A stretch of 64,000 nt of DNA from Martelella sp. NC20. Its GTDB lineage: Bacteria > Pseudomonadota > Alphaproteobacteria > Rhizobiales > Rhizobiaceae. The stretch is taken from contig NZ_CP054861.1 in NCBI RefSeq assembly GCF_013459645.1, positions 5,072,001 to 5,136,000 of the forward strand, read 5' to 3'. The notes under the pieces are model-generated. The model ran no database searches. It had not been told where the DNA came from and worked only from the letters and a program-made list of their open reading frames with translations. Below, one piece after another: positions 51,808 through 60,742 of this stretch. The position numbers were made by a program, and so were the translations under genes. Positions within the stretch are counted from its first letter, which is position 1; each line of letters begins with the position of its first letter.

Positions 51808-53632
51808 CGCCGCGGAACCTGTTGGCCGACCAGCCGGGTCGAGCTGGATCACCAGGCTGAAATACCGGACCCGGATCGCCATGCGGGAGCCGACCACGGT
51901 GATCGGCCTGCTGATGGCGGTTTTGTTCACCTATCTGATTGTCGTTCCGATCATCTCGATCCTTCTCGACGCCGTGCAGACCCAGTTCGGCGATTCACGA
52001 CGCACCGGCGCCGCCGTCGGCGAATGGACCAGCTATTACCTGCACAGGACTTTCCTGTCCCCGGTCGCGCGCGACATGTTCTGGGAGCCGCTGAGGAACA
52101 CGCTCAGCGTTGCCTTCGGCGCAATCGTCGTATCGGTGATCGTCGGCGGCATCCTCGCCTGGCTGATCAGCCGCACCGACATGTTTGCGAGGCGCTGGTT
52201 CGCCACGGCGCTGATCGTGCCCTACATGCTTCCCGCCTGGACCTTCGCGCTGGCCTGGAACACGCTTTTCAAGAACCGCACGGTCGGCGGCCAGCAGGGC
52301 TGGGTCGAGGCGATGGGTTTCTCGCCGCCGGACTGGCTGGCTTACGGCCAGGTGCCGATTACCGTTATCCTGGCGCTGCACTATACCCCCTTCATCATCC
52401 TGCTGTTCGGCAGCGCACTGCGCCGCTTCGACAGCCAGCTCGAGGACAGCGCGCGGATGCTCGGCGCCAGCCGGGGCCGGATCGCATGGTCGATCGTGCT
52501 GCCGCTGATGAAACCGGCGCTGATCTCGGCGATCGTGCTGATCTTCGCCAAATGCCTGGGCGAGTTCGGCGTCGCCTATGTGCTGGGCCTGCCGGTCAAG
52601 TTCGACGTGCTCGCCACCTCGCTCTACCGCAATCTCGGCTCGCGCCAGACCGGCGTCGCGGGCGTACTCGCCGCTTCGATCATGATCCTCGGCATTATGA
52701 CGCTTTTGATCGACGCCTATCTGATCCGCGAGGCCCGCAGGTTCGTGACCGTGGGCTCCAAGGGCTCGATGAACCGCCTGTCCCGGCTGCGGGGCATGCG
52801 GCTGCCGGCGACCGGTTTCGCCGCCTTTATCTTCCTGATCAGCGTCGGCCTGCCGGTTCTGACGCTGTTCCTGTCCACCGTGATGCACGTCCCGGCGCGT
52901 TTCACCTGGGAGAACTTTACGCTCGATTACTGGCTGGGCACCAATCTCGACACGGTCGCGCTGCAGCAGGGCATCCTGCTGACGCCCGAACTGTGGAGCG
53001 CGGCCTGGAACACGTTGTGGATCGTCGGCTCGGCGTCGGTCGTGTCCGGGCTCCTGGGCCTGCTCGTCGGCTACGCCGTGGTCCGCACGCCGTTGCGCCC
53101 GCTTGGCAGTTTCCTCAGGCAGGTGACGTTCTTCCCCTATCTGGTGCCGGGCATCGCCTTCGCGGCGGCCTATCTGTCGCTGTTCGCCGTCCAGCGCGGC
53201 CCGATACCGGCCCTTTACGGAACCATGGCGATCCTGATCCTGGCGCTGATCGCCGACCAGATGCCCTATGCCTCGCGCGCCGGGATCTCGGCGATGATGC
53301 AGCTCGGCAAGGAACCCGAGGAGGCGGCGCAGGTCGCGGGATCGAGCTGGTTCCACCGGATGACCCGCATCGTCGTGCCAATCCAGAAGGGATCGCTGGT
53401 CACCGGCGTGCTGCTGCCGTTCATCTCGGGCATCAAGGGCCTCAGCCTGTTCGTGGTGCTGGCGGTGCCCTCCACCGACGTGCTGACCACCTATTCGCTG
53501 CGGCTCGTCGACTACAACTATACCCAGGCCGCCAATGCGGTGGTCCTGATCGTCGCGGGGCTCGCCTATTTCGGCACGCTCATCGCGCAGAAGCTTACCA
53601 AGACAAATCTCGCCGAAGGCCTGGGAGGATAA
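51800..53632 (+). CDS. Fused double permease of Fbp/Afu-type ABC importer
   Basis: 610-residue inner-membrane protein with about twelve transmembrane segments and two BPD_transp_1 domains. EAA-like loops are seen at about 213-240 (QLEDSARMLGASRGRIAWSIVLPLMKP) and 500-530 (EEAAQVAGSSWFHRMTRIVVP). Tandem-domain permeases occur in iron (FbpB/SfuB) and sugar-phosphate (AfuB) importers. Clustering with four phosphatase genes favours an organophosphate or sugar phosphate over Fe3+. Four bases separate it from the ATPase gene. Confidence 0.9.
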   Translation: MSNAAEPVGRPAGSSWITRLKYRTRIAMREPTTVIGLLMAVLFTYLIVVPIISILLDAVQTQFGDSRRTGAAVGEWTSYYLHRTFLSPVARDMFWEPLRNTLSVAFGAIVVSVIVGGILAWLISRTDMFARRWFATALIVPYMLPAWTFALAWNTLFKNRTVGGQQGWVEAMGFSPPDWLAYGQVPITVILALHYTPFIILLFGSALRRFDSQLEDSARMLGASRGRIAWSIVLPLMKPALISAIVLIFAKCLGEFGVAYVLGLPVKFDVLATSLYRNLGSRQTGVAGVLAASIMILGIMTLLIDAYLIREARRFVTVGSKGSMNRLSRLRGMRLPATGFAAFIFLISVGLPVLTLFLSTVMHVPARFTWENFTLDYWLGTNLDTVALQQGILLTPELWSAAWNTLWIVGSASVVSGLLGLLVGYAVVRTPLRPLGSFLRQVTFFPYLVPGIAFAAAYLSLFAVQRGPIPALYGTMAILILALIADQMPYASRAGISAMMQLGKEPEEAAQVAGSSWFHRMTRIVVPIQKGSLVTGVLLPFISGIKGLSLFVVLAVPSTDVLTTYSLRLVDYNYTQAANAVVLIVAGLAYFGTLIAQKLTKTNLAEGLGG

Positions 53633-53635
53633 GGC

Positions 53636-54754
53636 ATGCCGGGAATTACGCTGAAGAACATCAAGAAAAGTTACGGCGCCTACGAGGCGATCCACCAACT
53701 GGATCTCGCGGTGGCGGACGGAGAATTCCTGTGCCTGCTGGGCCCGTCGGGGTGCGGCAAGACCACAACGCTCAGGATGATCGCGGGACTGGAGAACCTG
53801 TCCAGCGGCGAGCTGGCGGTCGGCGATCGTGTCGTCGACTGCCCCGAGACCGCCACCTTCATCGCGCCTGAAAAACGCGGCATGGGCCTGGTATTCCAGA
53901 GCTATGCGCTGTGGCCGCATTTGACCATCGAGCAGAATGTCGAATTCGGCCTCAAGCTCCGCAAGGTCCCCAAGGCCGACCGCCAGAAACGCACCGCCGA
54001 GGTGATGGAGGCACTGGGGATCGGCAAATACGGCGAACGCTATCCCTCGCAGCTTTCGGGCGGTCAGCAGCAGCGCGTGGCGTTGGCCAGAATGCTGGCG
54101 GTGAACCCGAGCGTTCTGCTTCTCGACGAACCGCTCTCCAACCTCGACGCCCGCCTGCGCCTTGAAATGCGGGCCGAACTGAAGCGGATACACAACCAGT
54201 TCTCGACCACCATCGTGTTCGTCACCCACGACCAGTGGGAGGCGATGACGCTCGCCGACACGATCGCGGTGATGAACGAGGGCACGCTGCAACAGCTCGG
54301 CACGCCCGACGATATCTACGAGCGACCCGCCAACCGCTTCGTCGCGGAATTCGTGGGTTCGCCGCCGATCAACATCCTCGACTTCGCCCGCAAGGACGAA
54401 CTGGTCCAGAACGTGATGCGCTTTCTTTCGGTGCGCCACCCGGAGATTTCCGGCATCGGCTCGGTCGGCATCCGTCCCGAGGCGATTTCGCTGGTCGCCG
54501 GCAAGGACGATCTGGCCGAGGGCGATTTCGGCGCGCCGGCGCGGGTGGCCGCTATCCTGCCCACCGGCGGAAGCTGGATCATCGAGCTCGAAACCGGCGG
54601 CGAGGTGATTTTCATGAACACCCATATCGCGCCGGGCGTGCGCGAGGGAGACCGGATGCATTTCCGCGTCCAGGCGCGCGCGCTGAACGTCTTCGACGGC
54701 GACGGCAACCGCATCCACGCGGCGGACGAGGTTCTGGCCGCCGCCGCCGCATGA
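53636..54754 (+). CDS. Fbp/Afu-type ABC transporter ATP-binding protein
   Basis: 372 residues. Walker A GPSGCGKTT (about 36-44), Q loop VFQSYALWPHLTIEQN, signature LSGGQQQR, Walker B VLLLDEPLSNLDA, H-loop VTHDQWEAM, and a C-terminal TOBE domain (IRPEAISLVAGKDDLAEGDFG). Sits between the fused permease and the three receptors and drives the import. Confidence 0.94.
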   Translation: MPGITLKNIKKSYGAYEAIHQLDLAVADGEFLCLLGPSGCGKTTTLRMIAGLENLSSGELAVGDRVVDCPETATFIAPEKRGMGLVFQSYALWPHLTIEQNVEFGLKLRKVPKADRQKRTAEVMEALGIGKYGERYPSQLSGGQQQRVALARMLAVNPSVLLLDEPLSNLDARLRLEMRAELKRIHNQFSTTIVFVTHDQWEAMTLADTIAVMNEGTLQQLGTPDDIYERPANRFVAEFVGSPPINILDFARKDELVQNVMRFLSVRHPEISGIGSVGIRPEAISLVAGKDDLAEGDFGAPARVAAILPTGGSWIIELETGGEVIFMNTHIAPGVREGDRMHFRVQARALNVFDGDGNRIHAADEVLAAAAA

Positions 54755-54782
54755 ACCACTGTTTTTCAGGGAGGAGAAACAC

Positions 54783-55904
54783 TTGACCATCAACGACAAA
54801 ACCACCACCGCGCTCTCGGCGCTGGCCCTCGGGATCGCGCTTGGCGGCGCGGCTCAGGCGCAGGAGAGCGGTTTCGACATCGACGCGCTCGTCGAGGCAG
54901 CCCGGGCCGAGCCGCCGATCACCGTCTATGCGGTGACCGGCAAGATCGTCGGCACCGCCGAGGCCTTCACCGCGCTCTACGGCGTCGTGGCCGCCGGCAA
55001 GAAGGTGAACGAGGCCGACCAGATCGACCTGATGATCCGCGAATATCAGGCCGGCAACATTGTCGGCGATCTCGGCGTGGCCGCCGATGTCGGCTCGATC
55101 ATGGGACAGTTGATCCCGGAAGGCATCGTCACAAGCTGGCTGCCGCCGGACCTTGCGGGCAACATCCCCGAAGGACAGCAGGATCCGGTGGTGGTCGTGT
55201 CGGACCCGCATGTCTGGACCTATTCCACCGAGGTCTATGACGCCTGCCCCGTCGACAATATCTGGGCGCTGACCGAGCAGGAATGGCACGGCAAGGTCGC
55301 CATGCTCGACCCGCTGGTGAAGCCGAACTACGCCGACTGGTTCAACCAGCTCGAGACCCATCACGACGACGCCATGGCGGAAGCCTACGAGGCTCATTTC
55401 GGCAAGCCGATCGACCGGTCGGATGAAAGCGCGACCCAGCAATGGGTGCGGATGTATGCCGGGAATGCGCCGCTTCTGGGCGACAGCACCTCGGTCGCCG
55501 AGGCCGTGGGCGCCGTCGGGCAGGCGGAGCCGTTCTTCGGGATCATGTCGACCGCGAAGTTCCGGTCCAATACAAGCGGCGAAACCGCGCTCGGCATTTG
55601 CGGCGGGATGCAGCCTTTCTCCGGCTGGCTCTATCCGGGGCTCGCCGTGATGGCCGCCGGCACGGACAGCCCGAACGCGGCGAAGCTCTTCGTCCATTAC
55701 CTGCTCAGCGAAGACGGCATCGCGCCGATGTCGGTCGACGGCAAGGTCTCGTCCAACAGCGCCGTGCCGCCTAACCCGCAAGAGGTGTCGGGCGTCGCAG
55801 GGTTCATGGACGAGTTGATGGTCTACGACACCGCGACTGCCGCGGAGGATTTCGACAAGCGCCAGGACTGGCAGGATTTCTGGCGCATTCACTACAGCCG
55901 ATAA
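54783..55904 (+). CDS. Periplasmic binding protein paralogue 1 (Fbp/Afu-type)
   Basis: 373 residues. TTG start at 54783 after GGGAGGAG; signal peptide to about residue 27 (GGAAQAQ). Mature part FDIDALVEAARAEPPITVYAVTGKIVGTAEAF. Shares with the next two genes the patterns WLPPDLA, YD.CPV..IW, ADWFNQ.E.H.DDA, GTDSPNAA.LF.HY and the C-terminal RQDWQDFWRIHYSR. Two conserved cysteines (in YDACPV and GICGG) could form a disulfide. It is the most divergent copy: it has VTGKIVGT where the others have DSTGKIV.M. Confidence 0.88.
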   Translation: MTINDKTTTALSALALGIALGGAAQAQESGFDIDALVEAARAEPPITVYAVTGKIVGTAEAFTALYGVVAAGKKVNEADQIDLMIREYQAGNIVGDLGVAADVGSIMGQLIPEGIVTSWLPPDLAGNIPEGQQDPVVVVSDPHVWTYSTEVYDACPVDNIWALTEQEWHGKVAMLDPLVKPNYADWFNQLETHHDDAMAEAYEAHFGKPIDRSDESATQQWVRMYAGNAPLLGDSTSVAEAVGAVGQAEPFFGIMSTAKFRSNTSGETALGICGGMQPFSGWLYPGLAVMAAGTDSPNAAKLFVHYLLSEDGIAPMSVDGKVSSNSAVPPNPQEVSGVAGFMDELMVYDTATAAEDFDKRQDWQDFWRIHYSR

Positions 55905-55908
55905 CTTC

Positions 55909-55930
55909 CGGCCCGCGGAGGAGCGGGCCG
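55909..55930 (+). terminator. Hairpin after binding-protein paralogue 1
   Basis: CGGCCCGC pairs perfectly with GCGGGCCG over a 6-base loop, five bases after the stop codon. Confidence 0.6.
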
Positions 55931-55962
55931 CAACCACATCTCAACGGGAGGAGAGGAAAGAC

Positions 55963-57072
55963 ATGAGACGGACTATTTTAAAAACAACCGGCGCGCTCGC
56001 CCTTTGCCTGACGGCGATCGGCGCTCATGCCGAGGAATTCGACCTCGACGTGTTGATCGAGAGCGCGAAGGGCGAGCCGCAGCTTACGGTGTTCGACAGC
56101 ACCGGCAAGATCGTGACGATGGCGGAAAACTTCTCCGCCAAATACGGCTTGGAGGCGGTGGGCCAGAAGGTCAAGGCCCATGCCCAGCTGGAGATGATGG
56201 CGCGCGAGGCGATGGCCGGAAACGTGCAGGGCGACGTCTCGATCATCTCGGACGCGCCGGCGGCGATCACGGAGCTGTTGCCGAACGACTTCGCCGTCAG
56301 CTGGGTGCCGCCGGACCTCGCCGACGTGATCGAGGCGCGCTATCAGAACCCGCTGGTCGTGGTCACGATGGCCAATGTCTGGACCTACAACACCGAGCTC
56401 TACGATAGCTGCCCCGTCTCGAATGTCTGGGAACTGACCCGGCCGGAATGGCGCGGCAAGGTGGCGATGCAGGACCCGCTGAACAAGTCGGTCTACACCG
56501 ACTGGTTCAACCAGATGGAATCCCACGGCGACGATGCTCTCGCCGCCGCCTATGAGGACTTTTTCGGCAAGCCGATCGATACGTCCGAACAGAGCGCGAC
56601 GGAGCAATGGGTCGCCATGCTTGCGGCGAATGCGCCGCTGCTCGGCGGCTCCGACAGCAACGCGGCCGAGGCCGTGGGCGCGCCCGGGCAGAAGGAAGGC
56701 TTCATGGGCCTGATGAGCTCGGCGAAATACCGCGACAACGAGGCCTCCGGCTACAAGCTCGGCCTTTGCGGCGAGATCAAGCCGTGGCTGGGCTTCACCA
56801 ATGTCGGCGTCGGACTGATTGCACCCGGCACGGACAGCCCGAACGCGGCCAGGCTGTTCATCCATTACGCAATGACGGCCGAAGGCATCGCCCCGCAGGC
56901 CGAGGATGGCAAGAAATCCGCCAATACCGAGGTCGGCCTGCCTGACGACGAGCCCTCGGGCATCGCCGCCGCCTGGGACCAGTTGCTGACCTACGACCTC
57001 ACCACCGCGATGGAAGACTACGACACGCGGCAGGACTGGCAGGATTTCTGGCGCCTGAACTACGCCCGATAA
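55963..57072 (+). CDS. Periplasmic binding protein paralogue 2 (Fbp/Afu-type)
   Basis: 369 residues with signal peptide to about residue 23 (IGAHAEE). Mature region FDLDVLIESAKGEPQLTVFDSTGKIV, SDAPAAITELLPNDFAVSWVPPDLADV, YDSCPVSNVWELT, GTDSPNAARLFIHYAMT and C-terminal RQDWQDFWRLNYAR. Very similar to paralogue 3. Ribosome site GGGAGGAGAGG. The small differences around the likely ligand cleft suggest distinct but related ligands. Confidence 0.9.
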   Translation: MRRTILKTTGALALCLTAIGAHAEEFDLDVLIESAKGEPQLTVFDSTGKIVTMAENFSAKYGLEAVGQKVKAHAQLEMMAREAMAGNVQGDVSIISDAPAAITELLPNDFAVSWVPPDLADVIEARYQNPLVVVTMANVWTYNTELYDSCPVSNVWELTRPEWRGKVAMQDPLNKSVYTDWFNQMESHGDDALAAAYEDFFGKPIDTSEQSATEQWVAMLAANAPLLGGSDSNAAEAVGAPGQKEGFMGLMSSAKYRDNEASGYKLGLCGEIKPWLGFTNVGVGLIAPGTDSPNAARLFIHYAMTAEGIAPQAEDGKKSANTEVGLPDDEPSGIAAAWDQLLTYDLTTAMEDYDTRQDWQDFWRLNYAR

Positions 57073-57079
57073 ACGAACT

Positions 57080-57104
57080 GGCCGGGCAACCAAAATGCCC
57101 GGCC
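57080..57104 (+). terminator. Hairpin after binding-protein paralogue 2
   Basis: GGCCGGGCA pairs perfectly with TGCCCGGCC over a 7-base loop, seven bases after the stop codon. Confidence 0.6.
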
Positions 57105-57127
57105 GTCATCAGGGGAGGAGACCCGAT

Positions 57128-58246
57128 ATGAACAACATGACGCAGATACAAACGAGCATGACAGCCCTGGCGCTGACGGCCGCACTGGCCGCGCCGGCGC
57201 TTGCCCAGGATTTTAATCTCGACGCACTGGTCGAGGCCGCAAAGGGCGAACCGCAGCTGACCGTCTACGACAGCACCGGCAAGATCGTGGAAATGGTCGA
57301 GAACTTCGCCGGCAAATACGGGGTCGACGCCATCGGCCAGAAAGTCAAGGCGACCTCGCAGCTTGAAATGGTGATCCGGGAATCGCAGGCCGGCAACGTG
57401 CAGGGCGACGTGCTGATGATCACCGACGCGCCGGCAGCGCTTGCCCAGCTTCTTCCCGAGAACTTCGTCTACAGCTATCTGCCGCCGGACATGGCCGATG
57501 TGATCCCCGCCAGCTATCAGGACCCGCTGACGGCGACCACCAATGCCAACGTCTTCGCCTATAACACCGAGGTCTACGACACCTGCCCGGTGACCAACAT
57601 CTGGGCGCTGACCGATCCGGAGTGGAACCGGCGCTTCGCCATGATCGACCCGCTGTCCAAGTCGAGCTACACCGACTGGTTCAGCCAGATGGAAAGTCAC
57701 CATGACGACGCCGTCCGCGCCGCCTACGAGGCGCATTACGGCAAGCCGCTCGAAACCGAATTCGACAGCGCCACCAAGGCCTGGGTCGCAGCCATTGGCG
57801 CAAACGCGCCGCTGGTGACGGAGGGCGACGACAACACCTCCGCCGCCGTCGGCGCGCCCGGCCAGCAGGAGCCGTTCTTCGGGCTGATGTCCTCGGCCAA
57901 GTTCCGCGATGTCGCGGACAAAGGCTATGAAATGGCCATCTGCGACACGCTGGAGCCGTGGGTCGGCTGGACCTATTCCAAGCTGGCGCTGATCGCATCG
58001 GGCACCGACAGCCCGAACGCGGCCGAGCTGTTCGTGCACTATGTCCTGACCGAGGAAGGCATTGCCCCGCAAATGGTCGACGGCAAGGTGCCGACGAACA
58101 CCACCATCGCGATGCCCGATGATGAGCCGTCCGGCATCGTAGACCTTTGGGACAACCTGCAGGCCTACGATTCAACGACCGGGCTGGACGATTGGGACAG
58201 CCGCCAGGACTGGCAGGATTTCTGGCGCATCCACTACAGCCGCTGA
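57128..58246 (+). CDS. Periplasmic binding protein paralogue 3 (Fbp/Afu-type)
   Basis: 372 residues from the ATG at 57128, after AGGGGAGGAGAC. Signal peptide to about residue 28 (APALAQ). Shares FNLDALVEAAKGEPQLTVYDSTGKIVEM, YDTCPVTNIWALT, GTDSPNAAELFVHYVLT and RQDWQDFWRIHYSR with its neighbours, including both conserved cysteines. A third receptor for one permease/ATPase pair suggests a widened ligand range. Confidence 0.9.
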   Translation: MNNMTQIQTSMTALALTAALAAPALAQDFNLDALVEAAKGEPQLTVYDSTGKIVEMVENFAGKYGVDAIGQKVKATSQLEMVIRESQAGNVQGDVLMITDAPAALAQLLPENFVYSYLPPDMADVIPASYQDPLTATTNANVFAYNTEVYDTCPVTNIWALTDPEWNRRFAMIDPLSKSSYTDWFSQMESHHDDAVRAAYEAHYGKPLETEFDSATKAWVAAIGANAPLVTEGDDNTSAAVGAPGQQEPFFGLMSSAKFRDVADKGYEMAICDTLEPWVGWTYSKLALIASGTDSPNAAELFVHYVLTEEGIAPQMVDGKVPTNTTIAMPDDEPSGIVDLWDNLQAYDSTTGLDDWDSRQDWQDFWRIHYSR

Positions 58247-58262
58247 CCTCCCAGGCAGCCGC

Positions 58263-58289
58263 GCCCCGGGCTCTCGATGAGCCCGGGGC
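58263..58289 (+). terminator. Hairpin after binding-protein paralogue 3
   Basis: GCCCCGGGCTC pairs perfectly with GAGCCCGGGGC over a 5-base loop, the strongest of the three receptor hairpins. It separates transport genes from enzyme genes. Confidence 0.65.
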
Positions 58290-58312
58290 ACAACAACGAA
58301 GGACCCAAGACA

Positions 58313-59182
58313 ATGACCGCCATCGCCGAAACCGCGCTCCCCTCGCCCGCCCGCCTGCGCGAAGTCGCCGAAACCGTGGCGCGGGCCGCGGGTACGCCGC
58401 TGACCGCCGTGTTTCGCGCCGACATGACCGTGGACTACAAGGCCGACCTGCATGACCCCGTGACGGTCCACGACAAGCGCACCGAGGCGATGATCCGCGA
58501 AAGCCTGCTGGCCGAGGTCCCCGGCTCCGCCATCGTCGGCGAGGAAGGCGGCGAGATTGGCAGCGGCCCGGTCAAATGGTTCGTGGATCCGATCGACGGC
58601 ACCTCGAATTTTGCCGCCGGCCTCGCCTTCTGGTGCGTCTCGATCGGGGCCGTGGTCGATGGCCGGATCGTCGCCGGCGCGGTCTACGACCCGATGGCCG
58701 ACAACCTGTTTTCCGCCGATACCGACGGCGCATCGCTGAACGGCGCGGCGCTCATCTGCCCCGAGGTCCGCGACGAGGCGCGCGCGACGCTGATCACCGG
58801 CTACCCGGTCCAGCGCGACTTCCGTCTGGAAGGACGCGAGGCGGCATTGGCGGGGCTCGGCGATCTGATCTCCGCGTTCTCGTGCCTGCGCCGTCCCGGC
58901 AGCGCTGCCCTCAGCCTCTGCCATGTCGCGGCCGGCTGGGCGGATGCGGCCGCGGGCTTCGGCGTCAACGCCTGGGACGTTACCGCCGCGATCCTGATCC
59001 TGGAACGCGCCGGCGGCAACTATCGTCCCCTGACGCTGGGCAAGCAGCCAGACGGAGCGCCGGCGCATCACTGCCCGGGCTATGTCGCGCAGGGCCCCGG
59101 TGGTCGTTTTTCAACCCTCGACCGCGTCGCCGACGCCGTGGATTCCCGCCGCCGCGCAAGCGCCATGGCCCCTGCCCTGTGA
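58313..59182 (+). CDS. Inositol monophosphatase-family phosphatase 1
   Basis: 289 residues from the ATG at 58313 (AAGGA upstream; a longer frame to 58277 overlaps the hairpin). Mg-dependent phosphatase motifs: GEEGGE near residue 77, WFVDPIDGTSNF at about 90, and NAWDVTAAILILERAGG at about 219. The family removes phosphate from inositol-, sugar- or nucleotide-phosphates. Cytoplasmic. Positioned directly after the transporter, it would act on the imported phosphorylated ligand. Confidence 0.92.
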   Translation: MTAIAETALPSPARLREVAETVARAAGTPLTAVFRADMTVDYKADLHDPVTVHDKRTEAMIRESLLAEVPGSAIVGEEGGEIGSGPVKWFVDPIDGTSNFAAGLAFWCVSIGAVVDGRIVAGAVYDPMADNLFSADTDGASLNGAALICPEVRDEARATLITGYPVQRDFRLEGREAALAGLGDLISAFSCLRRPGSAALSLCHVAAGWADAAAGFGVNAWDVTAAILILERAGGNYRPLTLGKQPDGAPAHHCPGYVAQGPGGRFSTLDRVADAVDSRRRASAMAPAL

Positions 59183-59246
59183 CGATGACCACCTTTACCA
59201 AAACACCGGCGCCCGCGCGCCGTCTCTTCAACGGAGCCTCCCCTGC

Positions 59247-60092
59247 ATGAGCCAAGCAGCCACATCCGCAGACAAGCAAATCCTCGATCGCGCCGACCTG
59301 TGTCTCTCCCTCGCCCAGAGCGCCGGCCGGATCGCGCTGGACGGTTTCCGCCGCCGCGAATTCGAAGAGATCGCAATGAAGGGATCGCAGGATTTCCTGA
59401 CCGAGACCGATGCCGCGGTCGAAGCGCATCTGAAAGCGCGCCTTGAAAGCGCCCTGCCCGAGGACGAGTTCCTCGGCGAGGAAACCGGCGGCGCGGTCAG
59501 CGGGCGCTCGGTCTGGGTCGTGGACCCGATTGACGGCACCGCCAATTTCGCCCGCGGCATTCCGCATTTCTGCATTTCCATCGCCTATGTCCGCGATGGC
59601 ATCACCGAGATCGGCGCGATCTTCGCCCCGGCGACAAAGGAGCTGTGGTTTGCTCGGCGCGGCGCGGGTGCGACCTGCAACAGCCGGCCGATCCACGTCG
59701 CCGGAACCCGCAGCTTCTCAGCCGCCTGCCTGGAGCTCGGCTGGAGCAACCGCCGCCCGCAGCAGGACTATCTGACGGTCATGAACCGCTTGCTCGATCA
59801 CGGCGCGAACCTCCGCCGCGCGGCCTCCGGCGCGCTGGGGCTTGCCTATGTTGCCGATGGCCGCTCAGACGGTTATGCAGAATTGCACATGAATGCCTGG
59901 GATTGCCTGGCCGGCCTGCTGCTGGTCGAGGAGGCCGGCGGCCGGGTCAGCGACCTGCCGGAGGATGGCCTGGGCCAGGGCGGCCCGGTGCTGGCCGTCG
60001 TGCCGGCGCTGGCCTCGGCAGTCAGCGCGGCGACCGGCATTGCGCTGGCCTCCCTGTCGAACGAAACAGACCGCGCAAGGATGATCGCATGA
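59247..60092 (+). CDS. Inositol monophosphatase-family phosphatase 2
   Basis: 281 residues with GEETGG (about 77), WVVDPIDGTANFARG (about 91) and MNAWDCLAGLLLVEEAGG (about 216), the three metal-binding motifs. Clearly diverged from its upstream neighbour, so the pair probably handle different phosphate positions or sugars. The ATG at 59247 follows ACGGAG; the frame upstream overlaps the first phosphatase. The stop overlaps the next gene by 4 bases. Confidence 0.92.
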   Translation: MSQAATSADKQILDRADLCLSLAQSAGRIALDGFRRREFEEIAMKGSQDFLTETDAAVEAHLKARLESALPEDEFLGEETGGAVSGRSVWVVDPIDGTANFARGIPHFCISIAYVRDGITEIGAIFAPATKELWFARRGAGATCNSRPIHVAGTRSFSAACLELGWSNRRPQQDYLTVMNRLLDHGANLRRAASGALGLAYVADGRSDGYAELHMNAWDCLAGLLLVEEAGGRVSDLPEDGLGQGGPVLAVVPALASAVSAATGIALASLSNETDRARMIA

Positions 60093-60742
60093 ACCACGCC
60101 AGCCCGTTGCCCAAATCGCCCCGCTATGACCGCCCCGAAATCAGCCTGATCGAGGAACGGCTGGAGCCGTACGGCATCGCCGTCTATGTCGGCGGACGCG
60201 AGGGCATGTCGAACCTGCCGCTGCTGCGCGAACACAACATCACCACCGTCGTGAACTGCGCCGTCAATCTCGACATCAACCTCGTCGACGCCCCCGACCC
60301 CTCGATCGAAGAGGGGCACCTGACCTATGGCCACGGCGCCTATCGCTATTACAAGCTCGGCCTTGTCGACGGCGCCGGCAATGCCGAAACCATGATTCTT
60401 GCCGGCTATTACCAGCTGCTTGGCGCGCTGTCGCAAATCCTGCCGGACCGCGCCTCCTATCCGCGGCGCGAACGCGGCAATGTGCTGGTGAACTGCCGTG
60501 GCGGTCGCAGCCGTTCGGTGGCGCTCGTGGCGCTGCTCCTGCATAAGCAGATGCCCGACCGCTACCCGACGATCGAGGGTGCGCTGGACCACGTCCGCAC
60601 CCGGCGTGAACTGCGCCCCGACGAATGGTTCGAAGCGCCCAAGCCGATGCTGGTCGAGGCCACGCGCAAGGCCTCCGCCTGGATCGACCGGATCGACCAC
60701 CGCGACCCCGAACATGCGGACAGGGACGGTCACGCGCAATGA
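60089..60742 (+). CDS. Dual-specificity (cysteine-type) protein phosphatase-like
   Basis: 217 residues. The active site VNCRGGRSRSVALVALLL holds C136 and R142 (C-x5-R) but the usual His before the Cys is Asn. DSP-type start IAVYVGGREGMSNLPLLREHNITTVVNCAVN. The usual conserved Asp general acid may lie in the YYKLGLVDGAGNAE loop. Such enzymes can act on phosphoproteins or on phosphoinositides and inositol polyphosphates; context favours a small-molecule role. Coupled to both neighbours by ATGA overlaps. Confidence 0.82.
   Translation: MNHASPLPKSPRYDRPEISLIEERLEPYGIAVYVGGREGMSNLPLLREHNITTVVNCAVNLDINLVDAPDPSIEEGHLTYGHGAYRYYKLGLVDGAGNAETMILAGYYQLLGALSQILPDRASYPRRERGNVLVNCRGGRSRSVALVALLLHKQMPDRYPTIEGALDHVRTRRELRPDEWFEAPKPMLVEATRKASAWIDRIDHRDPEHADRDGHAQ

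Noticed and set aside
51995..54808. 937-codon minus-strand open frame
   Set aside because: Antisense to the fused permease and ATPase; very charged, repetitive composition without recognisable domains.
51800..58246. Iron (Fe3+) uptake operon
   Set aside because: The transporter type allows it, but four phosphatases and a Pi transporter in the cluster fit a phosphorylated ligand better. Not excluded experimentally.
53635..58246. Three receptor genes as an assembly artefact
   Set aside because: The copies differ throughout in sequence, signal peptides, spacers and hairpins, so they are genuine paralogues.
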